From NCBI GenBank assembly GCA_937957895.1, contig CALFEZ010000045.1, positions 1 through 11,385 on the forward strand: a stretch of DNA of 11,385 bases, read 5' to 3'. The translations under genes were made by a program, and so were the position numbers. The stretch is from an uncultured Erysipelotrichaceae bacterium (GTDB lineage: Bacteria > Bacillota_I > Bacilli_A > Erysipelotrichales > Erysipelotrichaceae). The notes under the pieces are model-generated. The model ran no database searches. It was not told the DNA's origin and saw nothing but the letters and a program-made list of their open reading frames with translations. Position 1 is the stretch's first letter. Each line of letters starts with the position of its first letter. Shown here piece by piece: positions 1 to 6,878 of the stretch.

Positions 1-1
1 G

Positions 2-517
2 GAACTGGATCTTGGACGCAAGATCGAAGATCTTTCCTTCGGCAACAAAAAGAAAGTGGGGATCGTCCAGGGACTTCTTCATCGTCCCAAACTGATCGTG
101 TTGGATGAACCGACCAGTGGATTGGATCCACTGATGCAACAGAAATTTTTCAGTCTGATCGAAAAAGAAAACAAAGAAGGAGCGACAGTGCTGTTTTCAT
201 CCCACATCCTCTCGGAAGTTCAGCATCTGTGTCATCGGGTAGGCATCATCAAAGAAGGTAATATGGTGGAGATCCAGGATGTAAAGACTCTCAGAGAAAA
301 CACATACAAGAAAGTCAAGATCAAAACAGATCGTTTTGACGAACAAGGGTTTGAAGGTTTGGAGATTGCTGATCTTCAGCACTTTGACAGTCAAGTCAGC
401 TTCGTCTACAAAGGTGATGTAAAGTCACTGCTTAAAGTTCTCAATCACATGGTGTTTGAAGATGTGCTGATCGAGGAACCTACTCTCGAAGAGATCTTCA
501 TGCACTATTATCAGTAG
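2..517 (+). CDS. ABC transporter ATP-binding protein, C-terminal part (5' truncated by window edge)
   Basis: This is the nucleotide-binding subunit that would power the two membrane subunits encoded just downstream. The reading frame is open from base 2, so the gene begins upstream of the window and 171 residues are visible; a GTG at 56 is internal. Visible residues 12-19 (LSFGNKKK) are a degenerate ABC signature, as is common in ABC-2 exporters. They are followed by Walker B (LIVLDEP), the D-loop (SGLDP) and the switch histidine in SSHIL. Walker A lies outside the window. After about residue 95 comes the variable C-terminal tail typical of YhaQ/CcmA-like ATPases. The stop codon (515-517) overlaps the Shine-Dalgarno sequence of the next gene, which argues for one operon. 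The substrate cannot be read from the sequence. Confidence 0.93.
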   Translation, partial: ELDLGRKIEDLSFGNKKKVGIVQGLLHRPKLIVLDEPTSGLDPLMQQKFFSLIEKENKEGATVLFSSHILSEVQHLCHRVGIIKEGNMVEIQDVKTLRENTYKKVKIKTDRFDEQGFEGLEIADLQHFDSQVSFVYKGDVKSLLKVLNHMVFEDVLIEEPTLEEIFMHYYQ

Positions 518-524
518 GTGTATC

Positions 525-1328
525 ATGAACATATTTCGATTTGAACTAACCAAACATCTGCGATCGATCCTGTTATGGAGCCTGGGCATCTTGGCATTGA
601 CCCTATTTATGATGTCATTTTTCCCGTTTATGCAAAGCGAGTACGAGTTGATGGATCTGGTATTGAAGTATTATCCCGAAGAACTGCTTAAGGCATTTGG
701 ACTTGCCAATGTGCAATCCATGGCAACGTTAGAAGGATACATCCCGTTTATTTTCATCTTTATCCAGTTGATCCTGGCGATGCACGCTTCCACTTTGGGA
801 TTTCGGGCATTGACAGTCGAAGAAAGTGAACGGACTGCAGATTTTTTGCTTACCAAACCGATCACGCGAACCAGGATCTACCTATCCAAAATCAGTTCCG
901 GTGTGGTGCAACTGCTGATGATCGCACTGTTTAGCTGGCTGACACTGACGGTGATGATCGCTGTTTTTGCCAATGAAGAACCGATCGATCAAAAAGCCAT
1001 GACCATGCTCTATGCAAGCATCCCGTTGTTTCAACTTGTTTACTTCAGTTTGGGATTAGTGATCTCGATGTCGCTTAGACATGTTCGAAGCATCATGGGA
1101 TATGCCATGGGACTGTCTTTTGCCACATATGGCATCTATTCCATCAAAGGGATATTGGATATCGACTGGCTCAAGTATGCCACTCCTTTTCATTATTTTG
1201 AATCAAGTGCCATCTTAAAGGATGCAACCATCGATCCAACCTTTTTGGTTCTATCCTCGATATTGATCATCTTATCCATGATAGGGAGTTATCAAGGATA
1301 CCTCCGTCGAAACATTCCCCTTTACTAA
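525..1328 (+). CDS. ABC-2 type transporter permease (first of two paralogs)
   Basis: This is an integral membrane subunit of the ABC exporter, 267 residues. Hydrophobic segments lie near residues 14-35, 70-93, 123-148, 162-184, 188-207 and 238-256, giving six predicted helices. Between helices 2 and 3 is the cytosolic stretch EESERTADFLLTKPITR (99-115), which resembles the 'EE...GT.EFLLS.PISR' coupling region of ABC-2 permeases. Motifs shared with the next gene are ELLKAFGL (53-60), TPFHYFESSAIL (220-231) and the basic tail ending NIPLY. The ATG at 525 lies four bases after an AGGTG ribosome binding site that overlaps the ATPase stop codon. Class assignment is firm; substrate (drug, peptide, lipid or other) is unknown. 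Confidence 0.88.
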   Translation: MNIFRFELTKHLRSILLWSLGILALTLFMMSFFPFMQSEYELMDLVLKYYPEELLKAFGLANVQSMATLEGYIPFIFIFIQLILAMHASTLGFRALTVEESERTADFLLTKPITRTRIYLSKISSGVVQLLMIALFSWLTLTVMIAVFANEEPIDQKAMTMLYASIPLFQLVYFSLGLVISMSLRHVRSIMGYAMGLSFATYGIYSIKGILDIDWLKYATPFHYFESSAILKDATIDPTFLVLSSILIILSMIGSYQGYLRRNIPLY

Positions 1329-1336
1329 GGAGCCTT

Positions 1337-2131
1337 ATGAACATCATCCGACAAGAAACAAAACTTCGCATCAAATCCTGGATCATCTGGGCCTTATCAC
1401 TTTCCGTGTTCATCGTGATCATTTTGACGGAGTTTTCAGCCTATAAAAACAATCCGGAACTGCTTGAGATCTTGGATGCCTTTCCCATCGAGATGCTCAA
1501 GGCATTCGGACTGACGGGAGCCAACCTGACGACGGTAGGTGGTTTTGTCAGTGTGACGATGGTTTACATGCAGATCATGGCCAGTGTTTACGCCGTGATG
1601 CTGGGAGCGGATCTGATCGCTGCCGAACATAAAAACAAAACGACGGAGTTCATATTTGTGGTACCTCGCACCCGCAAACAACTTCTGGTTTTCAAAGCAG
1701 TTGCCGGGATTGTTTTGTGTGTGATGATGAGCGTGTTTATCCATGGTGCGATTCTGCTTGGCACCATGCATTACGAACCGGAAACAGACTATTACAGGTT
1801 TTTGTTGTTTTCAACCATCGCCCTTGTTATTTTGATGGTCGTCTTTATGTTTGTCGGGTTTTTGTTGGCAGCCATTCTGCCACGCCCCAAACAAGCGACG
1901 CTCTTAGGACCGATACTGGTTTTTGCCGGTTACATCCTGGCAGTGTTTGTGGATCTGGTCGATACGATCGACTGGATGAAATGGTTGACACCGCTATCCT
2001 ATTTCAGATCCAGTGATATCCTTGAAAAGGCATCTTTGTCCATGGTGAACGTTGTGGTGAGTTTGCTGATCATGATGATCTGTGGGGGCTTGGCCATCCA
2101 TCGATACCAACACAAAGACATACCACTATGA
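1337..2131 (+). CDS. ABC-2 type transporter permease (second paralog)
   Basis: This is the second integral membrane subunit, 264 residues, probably forming a heterodimer with the preceding permease. Helices are predicted near 13-35, 66-95, 121-145, 155-180, 187-207 and 238-256. It matches its neighbour at EMLKAFGL (52-59), the cytosolic TTEFIFVVPRTRKQL stretch, LTPLSYFRSSDIL, and a C-terminus ending KDIPL. The pair therefore looks like a tandem duplication that has diverged substantially. An AAGGAG ribosome binding site (1327-1332) overlaps the upstream stop codon and sits four bases before the ATG. The 3' end overlaps the start of the hydrolase gene by four bases (ATGA), which suggests translational coupling. 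Confidence 0.88.
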   Translation: MNIIRQETKLRIKSWIIWALSLSVFIVIILTEFSAYKNNPELLEILDAFPIEMLKAFGLTGANLTTVGGFVSVTMVYMQIMASVYAVMLGADLIAAEHKNKTTEFIFVVPRTRKQLLVFKAVAGIVLCVMMSVFIHGAILLGTMHYEPETDYYRFLLFSTIALVILMVVFMFVGFLLAAILPRPKQATLLGPILVFAGYILAVFVDLVDTIDWMKWLTPLSYFRSSDILEKASLSMVNVVVSLLIMMICGGLAIHRYQHKDIPL

Positions 2132-2748
2132 AGCGCATCATCGATCTGACACATACTCTTACCAAGAGTTCCCCTGTGTATCCCAATGATCTGCCTTGGG
2201 TCTTGTCTGATCATAAAACCCATGATAAAGACGGTTATCATCTAAGTGCCATTTCTGGGAACCTTCATGTAGGAACCCATCTGGATGCTCCCAGCCACAT
2301 CCTTGACTCCAAAGTGATGGCCGATGACTTTCCGCTAGATAAAGGCATCGGACGAGCTGTCGTGTTCGATGTGAGAAATCAGCAGTCGATCACATTGACT
2401 TCGACGCAACTGGATATGATCCAACCAAACGACATCGTTTTGCTTCATACCGGATGGGATCACTATTATCATCAAGATACATATTATGATCATCCAAACG
2501 TCTCGATCAAGACAGCCAGAGAACTCATAGATAAGAAGATATCACTGTTGGGAATGGACATGCCCTCTCCCGATCATCCTCCTTTTGAGGTCCACAAACT
2601 GATGTTTGAACATGATATTTGGTTGATCGAAAACCTCACAAATCTAAACATGCTGCCATCTGCGATCATCGATCTGTGGGTCATCCCGATCAAGATCCAA
2701 GCTGAAGCAGCTTATGCTCGCGTGTTTGCATTGGTCAACGATGTGTAA
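2128..2748 (+). CDS. Cyclase family / kynurenine formamidase-like metal-dependent hydrolase
   Basis: This 206-residue protein belongs to the cyclase family (Pfam Cyclase), which includes kynurenine formamidase and isatin hydrolase. Residues 47-57 read HVGTHLDAPSH, the family's metal-binding HxGTHxDxPxH signature, giving H47, H51, D53 and H57. Further on, GMDMPSPD (142-149), H156 and IENLTNL (167-173, with E168) match the conserved distal active-site half. Length is usual for the family and no key residue appears missing. The start overlaps the permease stop by ATGA, placing it in the ABC transporter operon. No tryptophan-catabolism gene is nearby, so a formamidase role is not supported by context; the true substrate is open. 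Confidence 0.85.
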   Translation: MKRIIDLTHTLTKSSPVYPNDLPWVLSDHKTHDKDGYHLSAISGNLHVGTHLDAPSHILDSKVMADDFPLDKGIGRAVVFDVRNQQSITLTSTQLDMIQPNDIVLLHTGWDHYYHQDTYYDHPNVSIKTARELIDKKISLLGMDMPSPDHPPFEVHKLMFEHDIWLIENLTNLNMLPSAIIDLWVIPIKIQAEAAYARVFALVNDV

Positions 2749-2760
2749 ATACGATAAAAT
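2731..2760 (+). promoter_or_regulatory. Possible weak promoter for the cysS operon
   Basis: A TAAAAT hexamer at 2755-2760 has a poor -35 candidate (TTGGTC, 2731-2736) 18 bases upstream. The 46-base gap between the hydrolase and cysS has no terminator hairpin, so cysS may instead be read from upstream. This is a weak call based only on the -10 resemblance. Confidence 0.22.
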
Positions 2761-2794
2761 AGGATAGGAAAAATCATCAACAAAGGAGACACAC

Positions 2795-4129
2795 ATGCAA
2801 CTATTCAACTCATACACCCAGCAGATCGAAACATTCAAACCACTACGACCCAATGAGGTGAGCATGTATGTGTGCGGACCGACGGTATACAACCACGCTC
2901 ATATCGGCAATGCCAGACCCATGGTCGTCTTTGACACGCTTCGCCGCGTGTTTGAACAACTGGGATACAATGTAAAGTTTGTTTCAAACTACACGGATGT
3001 CGATGATCGCATCATCCAGCAGGCGATCGATGAAAACAAAACCGAACTGGAGATTGCTTCTTACTACATCGAACAATACGAAGCGATCCGCAACCAGCTC
3101 AACTGCAAGCCTTTGTTCAATGTCGTCAAGGTGACCGATACGATGGAACAGATCATTGATTTCATCGATCAGCTGCTTGAAAAAGACAAAGCATACGTGG
3201 TCGATAAGGACGTGTATTTCAAGATCGACGAGGTCGAAAACTACGGACAGCTTTCCAAACAAAACATCGATGATCTGATCGTAGGAGCCCGTGTCAGCGA
3301 AAATGAAAAGAAACTCAATCCTTTGGACTTCACCCTATGGAAAAAGACCGAAAAAGGTATTTCCTGGGAAAGTGACTTTGGGACCGGTCGTCCTGGTTGG
3401 CATACCGAATGTGTGGTCATGATCCAGGATCAGTTCGATCATCAGCGGATCGACATCCACGGTGGGGGAATGGATTTGAAGTTTCCTCATCACGAAAATG
3501 AGATCGCACAATGTGAAGCGCTCTATCACCATAACATCGCCAACATCTGGATGCACAATGGCATGCTGAACATCGACGGTGAGAAAATGAGTAAATCACT
3601 GGGCAATGTAGTATGGGCCAAAGACTTCATCGCAGAGCTTGGGGGAGACGTGGTTCGATGGCTGTTGCTTTCGGCGCACTATCGATCTCCGATCAACATC
3701 TCACAATCCACCATCACTCAGGCACAACAAGAAGTGACCAAGGTCAAACGGGCATTGATCAGTGCTCAGGTTTATCTAGGACGCCAGCAAGCCGACATAG
3801 AACCGAGCATGGATGATGCGTTGCTGGATGATTGTATGTATGCCATGAAAGACGATCTGAACACTCAAAATGCATTCAAAGTCATTTTTGATGGCATCAA
3901 ACAACTCAATCAGGATCTGCGTCAACACAAAGACGATCTGGCTCGCATAAGCAGCGATGTTTTGACCATCAAGACGATGCTCGAGGTGCTTGGCATCGCA
4001 TATCAGGATGTGATCCTGAGCAAAGAAGATCTAAGTTTGTTTGATAAGTGGGAACAAGCCAAAATCGACAAGGATTTCGACATGGCAGACACCTATCGAC
4101 AACAGCTGATCGAAAAGGGTTATCTCTGA
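2795..4129 (+). CDS. cysS: Cysteinyl-tRNA synthetase
   Basis: This cytoplasmic class I aminoacyl-tRNA synthetase charges tRNA-Cys with cysteine using ATP. At 444 residues it is slightly shorter than the roughly 460-residue family norm. The HIGH motif is HAHIGN at 34-39 and the KMSKS loop is exact at 264-268. The zinc site that selects cysteine is intact by alignment with the E. coli enzyme: C27, C206, H232 and E236 (in FPHHENEIAQ). The C-terminal helical anticodon region follows from about residue 310. An AAGGAG ribosome binding site (2783-2788) lies six bases before the ATG. The stop codon overlaps the next start by one base (TGATG), as expected in the conserved Bacillota cysS-mrnC arrangement. 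Confidence 0.98.
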   Translation: MQLFNSYTQQIETFKPLRPNEVSMYVCGPTVYNHAHIGNARPMVVFDTLRRVFEQLGYNVKFVSNYTDVDDRIIQQAIDENKTELEIASYYIEQYEAIRNQLNCKPLFNVVKVTDTMEQIIDFIDQLLEKDKAYVVDKDVYFKIDEVENYGQLSKQNIDDLIVGARVSENEKKLNPLDFTLWKKTEKGISWESDFGTGRPGWHTECVVMIQDQFDHQRIDIHGGGMDLKFPHHENEIAQCEALYHHNIANIWMHNGMLNIDGEKMSKSLGNVVWAKDFIAELGGDVVRWLLLSAHYRSPINISQSTITQAQQEVTKVKRALISAQVYLGRQQADIEPSMDDALLDDCMYAMKDDLNTQNAFKVIFDGIKQLNQDLRQHKDDLARISSDVLTIKTMLEVLGIAYQDVILSKEDLSLFDKWEQAKIDKDFDMADTYRQQLIEKGYL

Positions 4130-4521
4130 TGAATGGAGCAGTGCTGGCATTTATCGGAGATGCCGTCATGGCGTTGTATGTGAAGGAATATTTGGTAAGC
4201 TGCGGATATCAAAAAAGCAAGGAACTCCAAACCATGAGTGAGTTGTTTTTAAGTGCCAAGGCACAGGCTGAGTTTGCCAAACATTGCTTGGAGCATCAGC
4301 TTTTTGATGAACAAGCACTCGATATCTTTCATCGAGGCCGAAACCACAAATCCACGACGATCCCTAAAAACAGCGATGTCATCACCTATCGTCTGGCGAC
4401 CGGCATCGAAGCTGTATGGGGACACTATCACGTCCAAAAGGATGTGTTGAAACTGGAACGATTATGGGAAACATACAAGAGGTTTATCAAGGAGAAACAT
4501 GAAACAATATCTTTACGGTAA
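4129..4521 (+). CDS. mrnC: Mini-ribonuclease III
   Basis: Mini-III is a small RNase III-fold nuclease without a dsRNA-binding domain; in Bacillus it matures the ends of 23S rRNA. The 130-residue product has the signature LAFIGDAV (6-13, catalytic D11), HRGRNHKSTTIPKNSDV (68-84) and TGIEAVWG (91-98, catalytic E94). The 83-residue spacing between D11 and E94 equals that of D23-E106 in B. subtilis MrnC. I chose the ATG at 4129, which overlaps the cysS stop and has AAGGG (4115-4119) nine bases upstream. An in-frame start at 4048 would lie deep inside cysS and adds no conserved sequence. The N-terminus is about a dozen residues shorter than in Bacillus, but the catalytic core is complete. The 3' end overlaps rlmB by 23 bases. 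Confidence 0.93.
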   Translation: MNGAVLAFIGDAVMALYVKEYLVSCGYQKSKELQTMSELFLSAKAQAEFAKHCLEHQLFDEQALDIFHRGRNHKSTTIPKNSDVITYRLATGIEAVWGHYHVQKDVLKLERLWETYKRFIKEKHETISLR

Positions 4522-5221
4522 ACAACCTGTCATCATGCGTCTGCAACAAAAAGCAGCCATCCGTCATTTGTTTTTGCTTGAGGATGGTTCCAACAAAGAA
4601 CTGGTCGGTTTGGCCAAAGCCAATCATGTCCCGATCACCTTTCATTCCAAAAAGGAGCTGGACAAGATGGCCAGTGGAAACCATCAGGGAGTCATCGCCG
4701 AGATCGATGCATACAAGACATTTACATTGGAAGAAGTTTTGGCATCGATCCCCAAAGACAAAAAGGGATTGTTGGTGATGGTCGATGGTGTCACCGATCC
4801 TCATAATCTCGGAGCGATCATGCGCACTGCCGATGCAGTGGGTGTGGATGGTATCATCATCAAAAAACATCATGCGGTGGGATTGACCCCAGTGGTTGCC
4901 AAAGTCGCTGCCGGCGCGATCGAAAGCGTCAAAGTCGCCATCGTGACCAATCTGACCAGAGCATCCGAACAACTCAAAAAAGAAGGTTACTGGATCATCG
5001 GTACGGACATGGACAATGCCATCTATTATCGGGACATTGACTATACGGTACCGACCGTGATCGTGGTGGGATCAGAAGGAGAAGGCATCTCGCGTCTGGT
5101 CAAAACACAGTGCGACCACATGGCATCGATCCCGATGATCGGAACAGTGTCTTCCCTTAACGTATCGGTCGCGACGGCCATCTTGCTTTATGAGGTGTAT
5201 GATCAAAGACAGGGCAAATGA
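4499..5221 (+). CDS. rlmB: TrmH/SpoU-family 23S rRNA (guanosine-2'-O-)-methyltransferase
   Basis: This SPOUT-class enzyme uses S-adenosylmethionine; its RlmB orthologs methylate the 2'-O of a guanosine in the peptidyl-transferase region of 23S rRNA. It has 240 residues. The N-terminal L30e-like substrate-binding domain spans about residues 1-75, opening with YGKQPV. The catalytic knotted domain has motif 1 DPHNLGAIMRTAD (100-112, with N103 and R109), motif 2 GSEGEGIS (191-198, E195) and motif 3 IPMIGTVSSLNVSVA (211-225). An AAGGAG site (4489-4494) lies four bases before the ATG inside the end of mrnC. The order cysS-mrnC-rlmB matches other Bacillota and supports the RlmB assignment over tRNA-acting relatives. 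Confidence 0.93.
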   Translation: MKQYLYGKQPVIMRLQQKAAIRHLFLLEDGSNKELVGLAKANHVPITFHSKKELDKMASGNHQGVIAEIDAYKTFTLEEVLASIPKDKKGLLVMVDGVTDPHNLGAIMRTADAVGVDGIIIKKHHAVGLTPVVAKVAAGAIESVKVAIVTNLTRASEQLKKEGYWIIGTDMDNAIYYRDIDYTVPTVIVVGSEGEGISRLVKTQCDHMASIPMIGTVSSLNVSVATAILLYEVYDQRQGK

Positions 5222-5222
5222 T

Positions 5223-5241
5223 ATCGTTAGATAGGAACGAT
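5223..5241 (+). promoter_or_regulatory. Hairpin carrying the sigma-factor ribosome binding site in its loop
   Basis: A perfect six-base inverted repeat (ATCGTT at 5223-5228, AACGAT at 5236-5241) fills almost the whole gap between the rlmB stop and the sigma start. The AGGAA Shine-Dalgarno sequence (5233-5237) lies partly in the seven-base loop and partly in the 3' stem. The structure is visible in the sequence; a regulatory effect is inference. Confidence 0.4.
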
Positions 5242-5242
5242 C

Positions 5243-5851
5243 ATGCATATGTATATGGATGAGAATGAATTGCTTTATTTGTATCGCCAAAAAGATGAGA
5301 TCGCCACACAGCAGTTGATGGAGCAATATCATCGATTGGTCTGGTCGATCGTGTTTCGCTTTAAAGGGGCGATGGAACATCTTTGCATCAACAAAGATGA
5401 CTTGTTTCAAGAAGGCATGTGCGGGCTGATGGAAGCGATCGAATGTTATCGGGATGAACTGGCAGTTCCGTTTAAAAACTTTGCTTGTTTGTGTATCGAA
5501 CGTCAGATACGTTCGCTCGTCCGCAAACACAAAGGCCAAAGCTACGGACTGTTGCACAACAGCATCTCTCTTGACAAAGTGATCTCGGAAGATGAACAGC
5601 TGATGGTCATGGATACGATCGCAAACACTGACCGACACACCGATCCGGTCTGGCAGTTTTACTTCAGGGAGCATTGTCAAACACTGCTTCAAACCACACA
5701 AACTCTCAGTATCAAAGAAAAAAAGGTACTCTATTATCGCTATCTTGGTTACAGTTATCAAGAGATTGCTGATCTATGCAAGTGCAACTTCAAAGCGGTC
5801 GACAACACCCTGCAAAAAATCAAACGCAAAATAGTGCCTTTGTTTGACTAG
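5243..5851 (+). CDS. sigH: SigH-like sigma-70 family RNA polymerase sigma factor
   Basis: This 202-residue protein would direct RNA polymerase to alternative promoters. Region 2 spans about residues 22-95, including the core-binding stretch DDLFQEGMCGLMEAI (52-66) and FKNFACLCIERQIRS (77-91). SISLDKVISEDEQ (107-119) follows, matching the linker of B. subtilis SigH. Region 4 is a helix-turn-helix at about 155-197 (LSIKEKKVLYYRYLGYSYQE onward). Position between rlmB and rpmG-secE-nusG is the sigH locus of Bacillota, although the yacP gene usual between them is absent. There are eight cysteines, including two CxC pairs (82/84, 179/181). ATG 5243 is preferred because AGGAA sits five bases upstream; ATGs at 5249 and 5255 are alternatives. 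It need not control sporulation in this organism. Confidence 0.88.
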   Translation: MHMYMDENELLYLYRQKDEIATQQLMEQYHRLVWSIVFRFKGAMEHLCINKDDLFQEGMCGLMEAIECYRDELAVPFKNFACLCIERQIRSLVRKHKGQSYGLLHNSISLDKVISEDEQLMVMDTIANTDRHTDPVWQFYFREHCQTLLQTTQTLSIKEKKVLYYRYLGYSYQEIADLCKCNFKAVDNTLQKIKRKIVPLFD

Positions 5852-5872
5852 CATGGGGGTTTATGATAAAGT
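5844..5872 (+). promoter_or_regulatory. Promoter for rpmG-secE-nusG, overlapping the sigma-gene stop codon
   Basis: A -35 element TTGACT (5844-5849) is followed after 17 bases by TAAAGT (5867-5872), preceded by an extended -10 TGA (5864-5866). The -35 lies across the last codons and stop of the sigma gene. The match to the housekeeping consensus is good, but the call rests on sequence only. Confidence 0.5.
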
Positions 5873-5900
5873 AATTAAGCAATGAAAGCAGGTGTTTGCC

Positions 5901-6059
5901 ATGGCTGAAAAAAGCGATAAAGTCATCTTGGTTTGCACCGTATGCTTATCAAGGAATTACTCGACGACGCGCAACAAAAAAACAAAGTTGGAGCGACTGG
6001 AACTAAAGAAGTTTTGCAAGCGATGCAATGCGCATACGATACATAAGGAAACAAAATAG
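5901..6059 (+). CDS. rpmG: 50S ribosomal protein L33
   Basis: L33 is a small zinc-ribbon protein of the large ribosomal subunit. The product has 52 residues, close to the family's usual size. It keeps both zinc-binding pairs, C12-x-x-C15 and C39-x-x-C42, so it is the zinc-containing (C+) form rather than the zinc-free paralog made under zinc limitation. The central NYSTTRNKK (19-27) is the family core motif. The ribosome binding site is weak (AGCAGGTG at 5886-5893 region). The stop codon overlaps the strong AGGAGG site of secE. Its position before secE-nusG is the standard Bacillota arrangement. Confidence 0.95.
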   Translation: MAEKSDKVILVCTVCLSRNYSTTRNKKTKLERLELKKFCKRCNAHTIHKETK

Positions 6060-6069
6060 GAGGCAGCAC

Positions 6070-6249
6070 ATGACAAAGTGGTTCAGTATTAGCGGCATCT
6101 CGACCGAGATCAAACGGATCCGTTGGCCCAAGGGTGATGAAATGGTTAAAAACTCAGTGACCGTTATCGTGTTCACTGCGCTTTTTGGTGCTTATTTCGT
6201 GCTGGCTCAGGCGATCGTCGCATTGTTCCTTCGTTTGATAGGAGTCTAA
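6070..6249 (+). CDS. secE: Preprotein translocase subunit SecE
   Basis: SecE is the essential small subunit that clamps SecY in the protein-export channel of the cytoplasmic membrane. The 59-residue product has the conserved amphipathic segment EIKRIRWPK (13-21) followed by a single membrane helix at about residues 28-55. This is the minimal one-helix form typical of Gram-positive bacteria. ATG 6070 is chosen because a full AGGAGG (6058-6063) lies six bases upstream. An in-frame ATG at 6028 would lie inside rpmG and would add a basic segment with no family counterpart. Confidence 0.95.
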   Translation: MTKWFSISGISTEIKRIRWPKGDEMVKNSVTVIVFTALFGAYFVLAQAIVALFLRLIGV

Positions 6250-6250
6250 G

Positions 6251-6790
6251 ATGTCAGAAGATAAAAGATGGTATGTCGTCAACACGTATGCCGGACATGA
6301 AAACAGAGTCAAAGAGAATCTTCAGCGTCGTGTGGAAACCATGGGTCTTGAAGACAATCTTTTTCGTATTTTGGTAGCGGAAGAAGTTGAGATCGAGATC
6401 AAAAACGGCAAACGTGTCGAAAAAATGAAAAACCTTTTCCCGGGGTATTTGTTTGTGGAGATGATCATGACCGATGAAGCATGGTACATCGTTCGTAACA
6501 CACCCGGAGTCACGGGGTTTATCGGTTCTAGCGGTGGCGGAGCAAAACCTTTCCCGGTTTCTCCCGAAGAGATCGAATCGATCTTGCAGCGCATGGGTCT
6601 GAGTGATCGCAAAGTGGTTGTCGACTTCAAAGTCGGAGATACCGTCAAGATCACCAATGGTCCATTTAGCGGGATCGAAGGTCGCATTGACAGCATGAAC
6701 GATGATTCTCAGACAGCGATGGTGTTGACCATTCTCTTTGGACGGGAGACACCTACTGAGATCGCCTATCTGGATCTAGAAAAGATATAA
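6251..6790 (+). CDS. nusG: Transcription termination/antitermination factor NusG
   Basis: NusG binds the RNA polymerase clamp, affects pausing and elongation, and links transcription to ribosomes or Rho. It has 179 residues, the usual bacterial length. The NGN domain starts with RWYVVNTYAGHENRVKENL (6-24) and includes NLFPGYLFVEM (61-71) and VRNTPGVTGFIG (81-92). The C-terminal KOW domain lies at about 125-160 (FKVGDTVKITNGPFSGIEGR). AGGAG (6240-6244) at the end of secE lies six bases before the start, and only one base separates secE and nusG. A short terminator follows directly. Confidence 0.98.
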   Translation: MSEDKRWYVVNTYAGHENRVKENLQRRVETMGLEDNLFRILVAEEVEIEIKNGKRVEKMKNLFPGYLFVEMIMTDEAWYIVRNTPGVTGFIGSSGGGAKPFPVSPEEIESILQRMGLSDRKVVVDFKVGDTVKITNGPFSGIEGRIDSMNDDSQTAMVLTILFGRETPTEIAYLDLEKI

Positions 6791-6792
6791 GG

Positions 6793-6812
6793 ACCGCGCA
6801 AGCGGTTTTTTT
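6793..6812 (+). terminator. Short intrinsic terminator after nusG
   Basis: A five-base-pair stem (ACCGC 6793-6797, GCGGT 6802-6806) closed by a GCAA tetraloop runs into seven T residues (6806-6812). The stem is short, so termination may be partial and leave some readthrough into rplK. Confidence 0.65.
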
Positions 6813-6844
6813 ATCTGATCAAGCTGTGATGTGAGTTTTTGAAG

Positions 6845-6873
6845 TTGACGAAAGGCTTTGGATGTTATAAAAT
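6845..6873 (+). promoter_or_regulatory. Promoter of the rplK-rplA operon
   Basis: TTGACG (6845-6850) is followed after 17 bases by TAAAAT (6868-6873). Another reading of the -10 is TATAAA (6866-6871) with a TG extension at 6863-6864. It lies between the nusG terminator and the structured rplK leader, where a ribosomal-protein promoter is expected. Confidence 0.6.
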
Positions 6874-6878
6874 TGTAT

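Noticed and set aside
1436..1771. Minus-strand 111-residue open frame inside the second permease gene
   Set aside because: It is fully contained in a well-supported gene, has no ribosome binding site and shows no recognisable domain.
4048..4128. Extended mrnC start inside cysS
   Set aside because: The added residues come from an alternate frame of cysS, lack conservation with Mini-III, and ATG 4129 overlaps the cysS stop in the usual way.
5891..6060. Possibility that L33 here is the zinc-independent paralog
   Set aside because: Both CxxC pairs are present, so it is the zinc-ribbon form.
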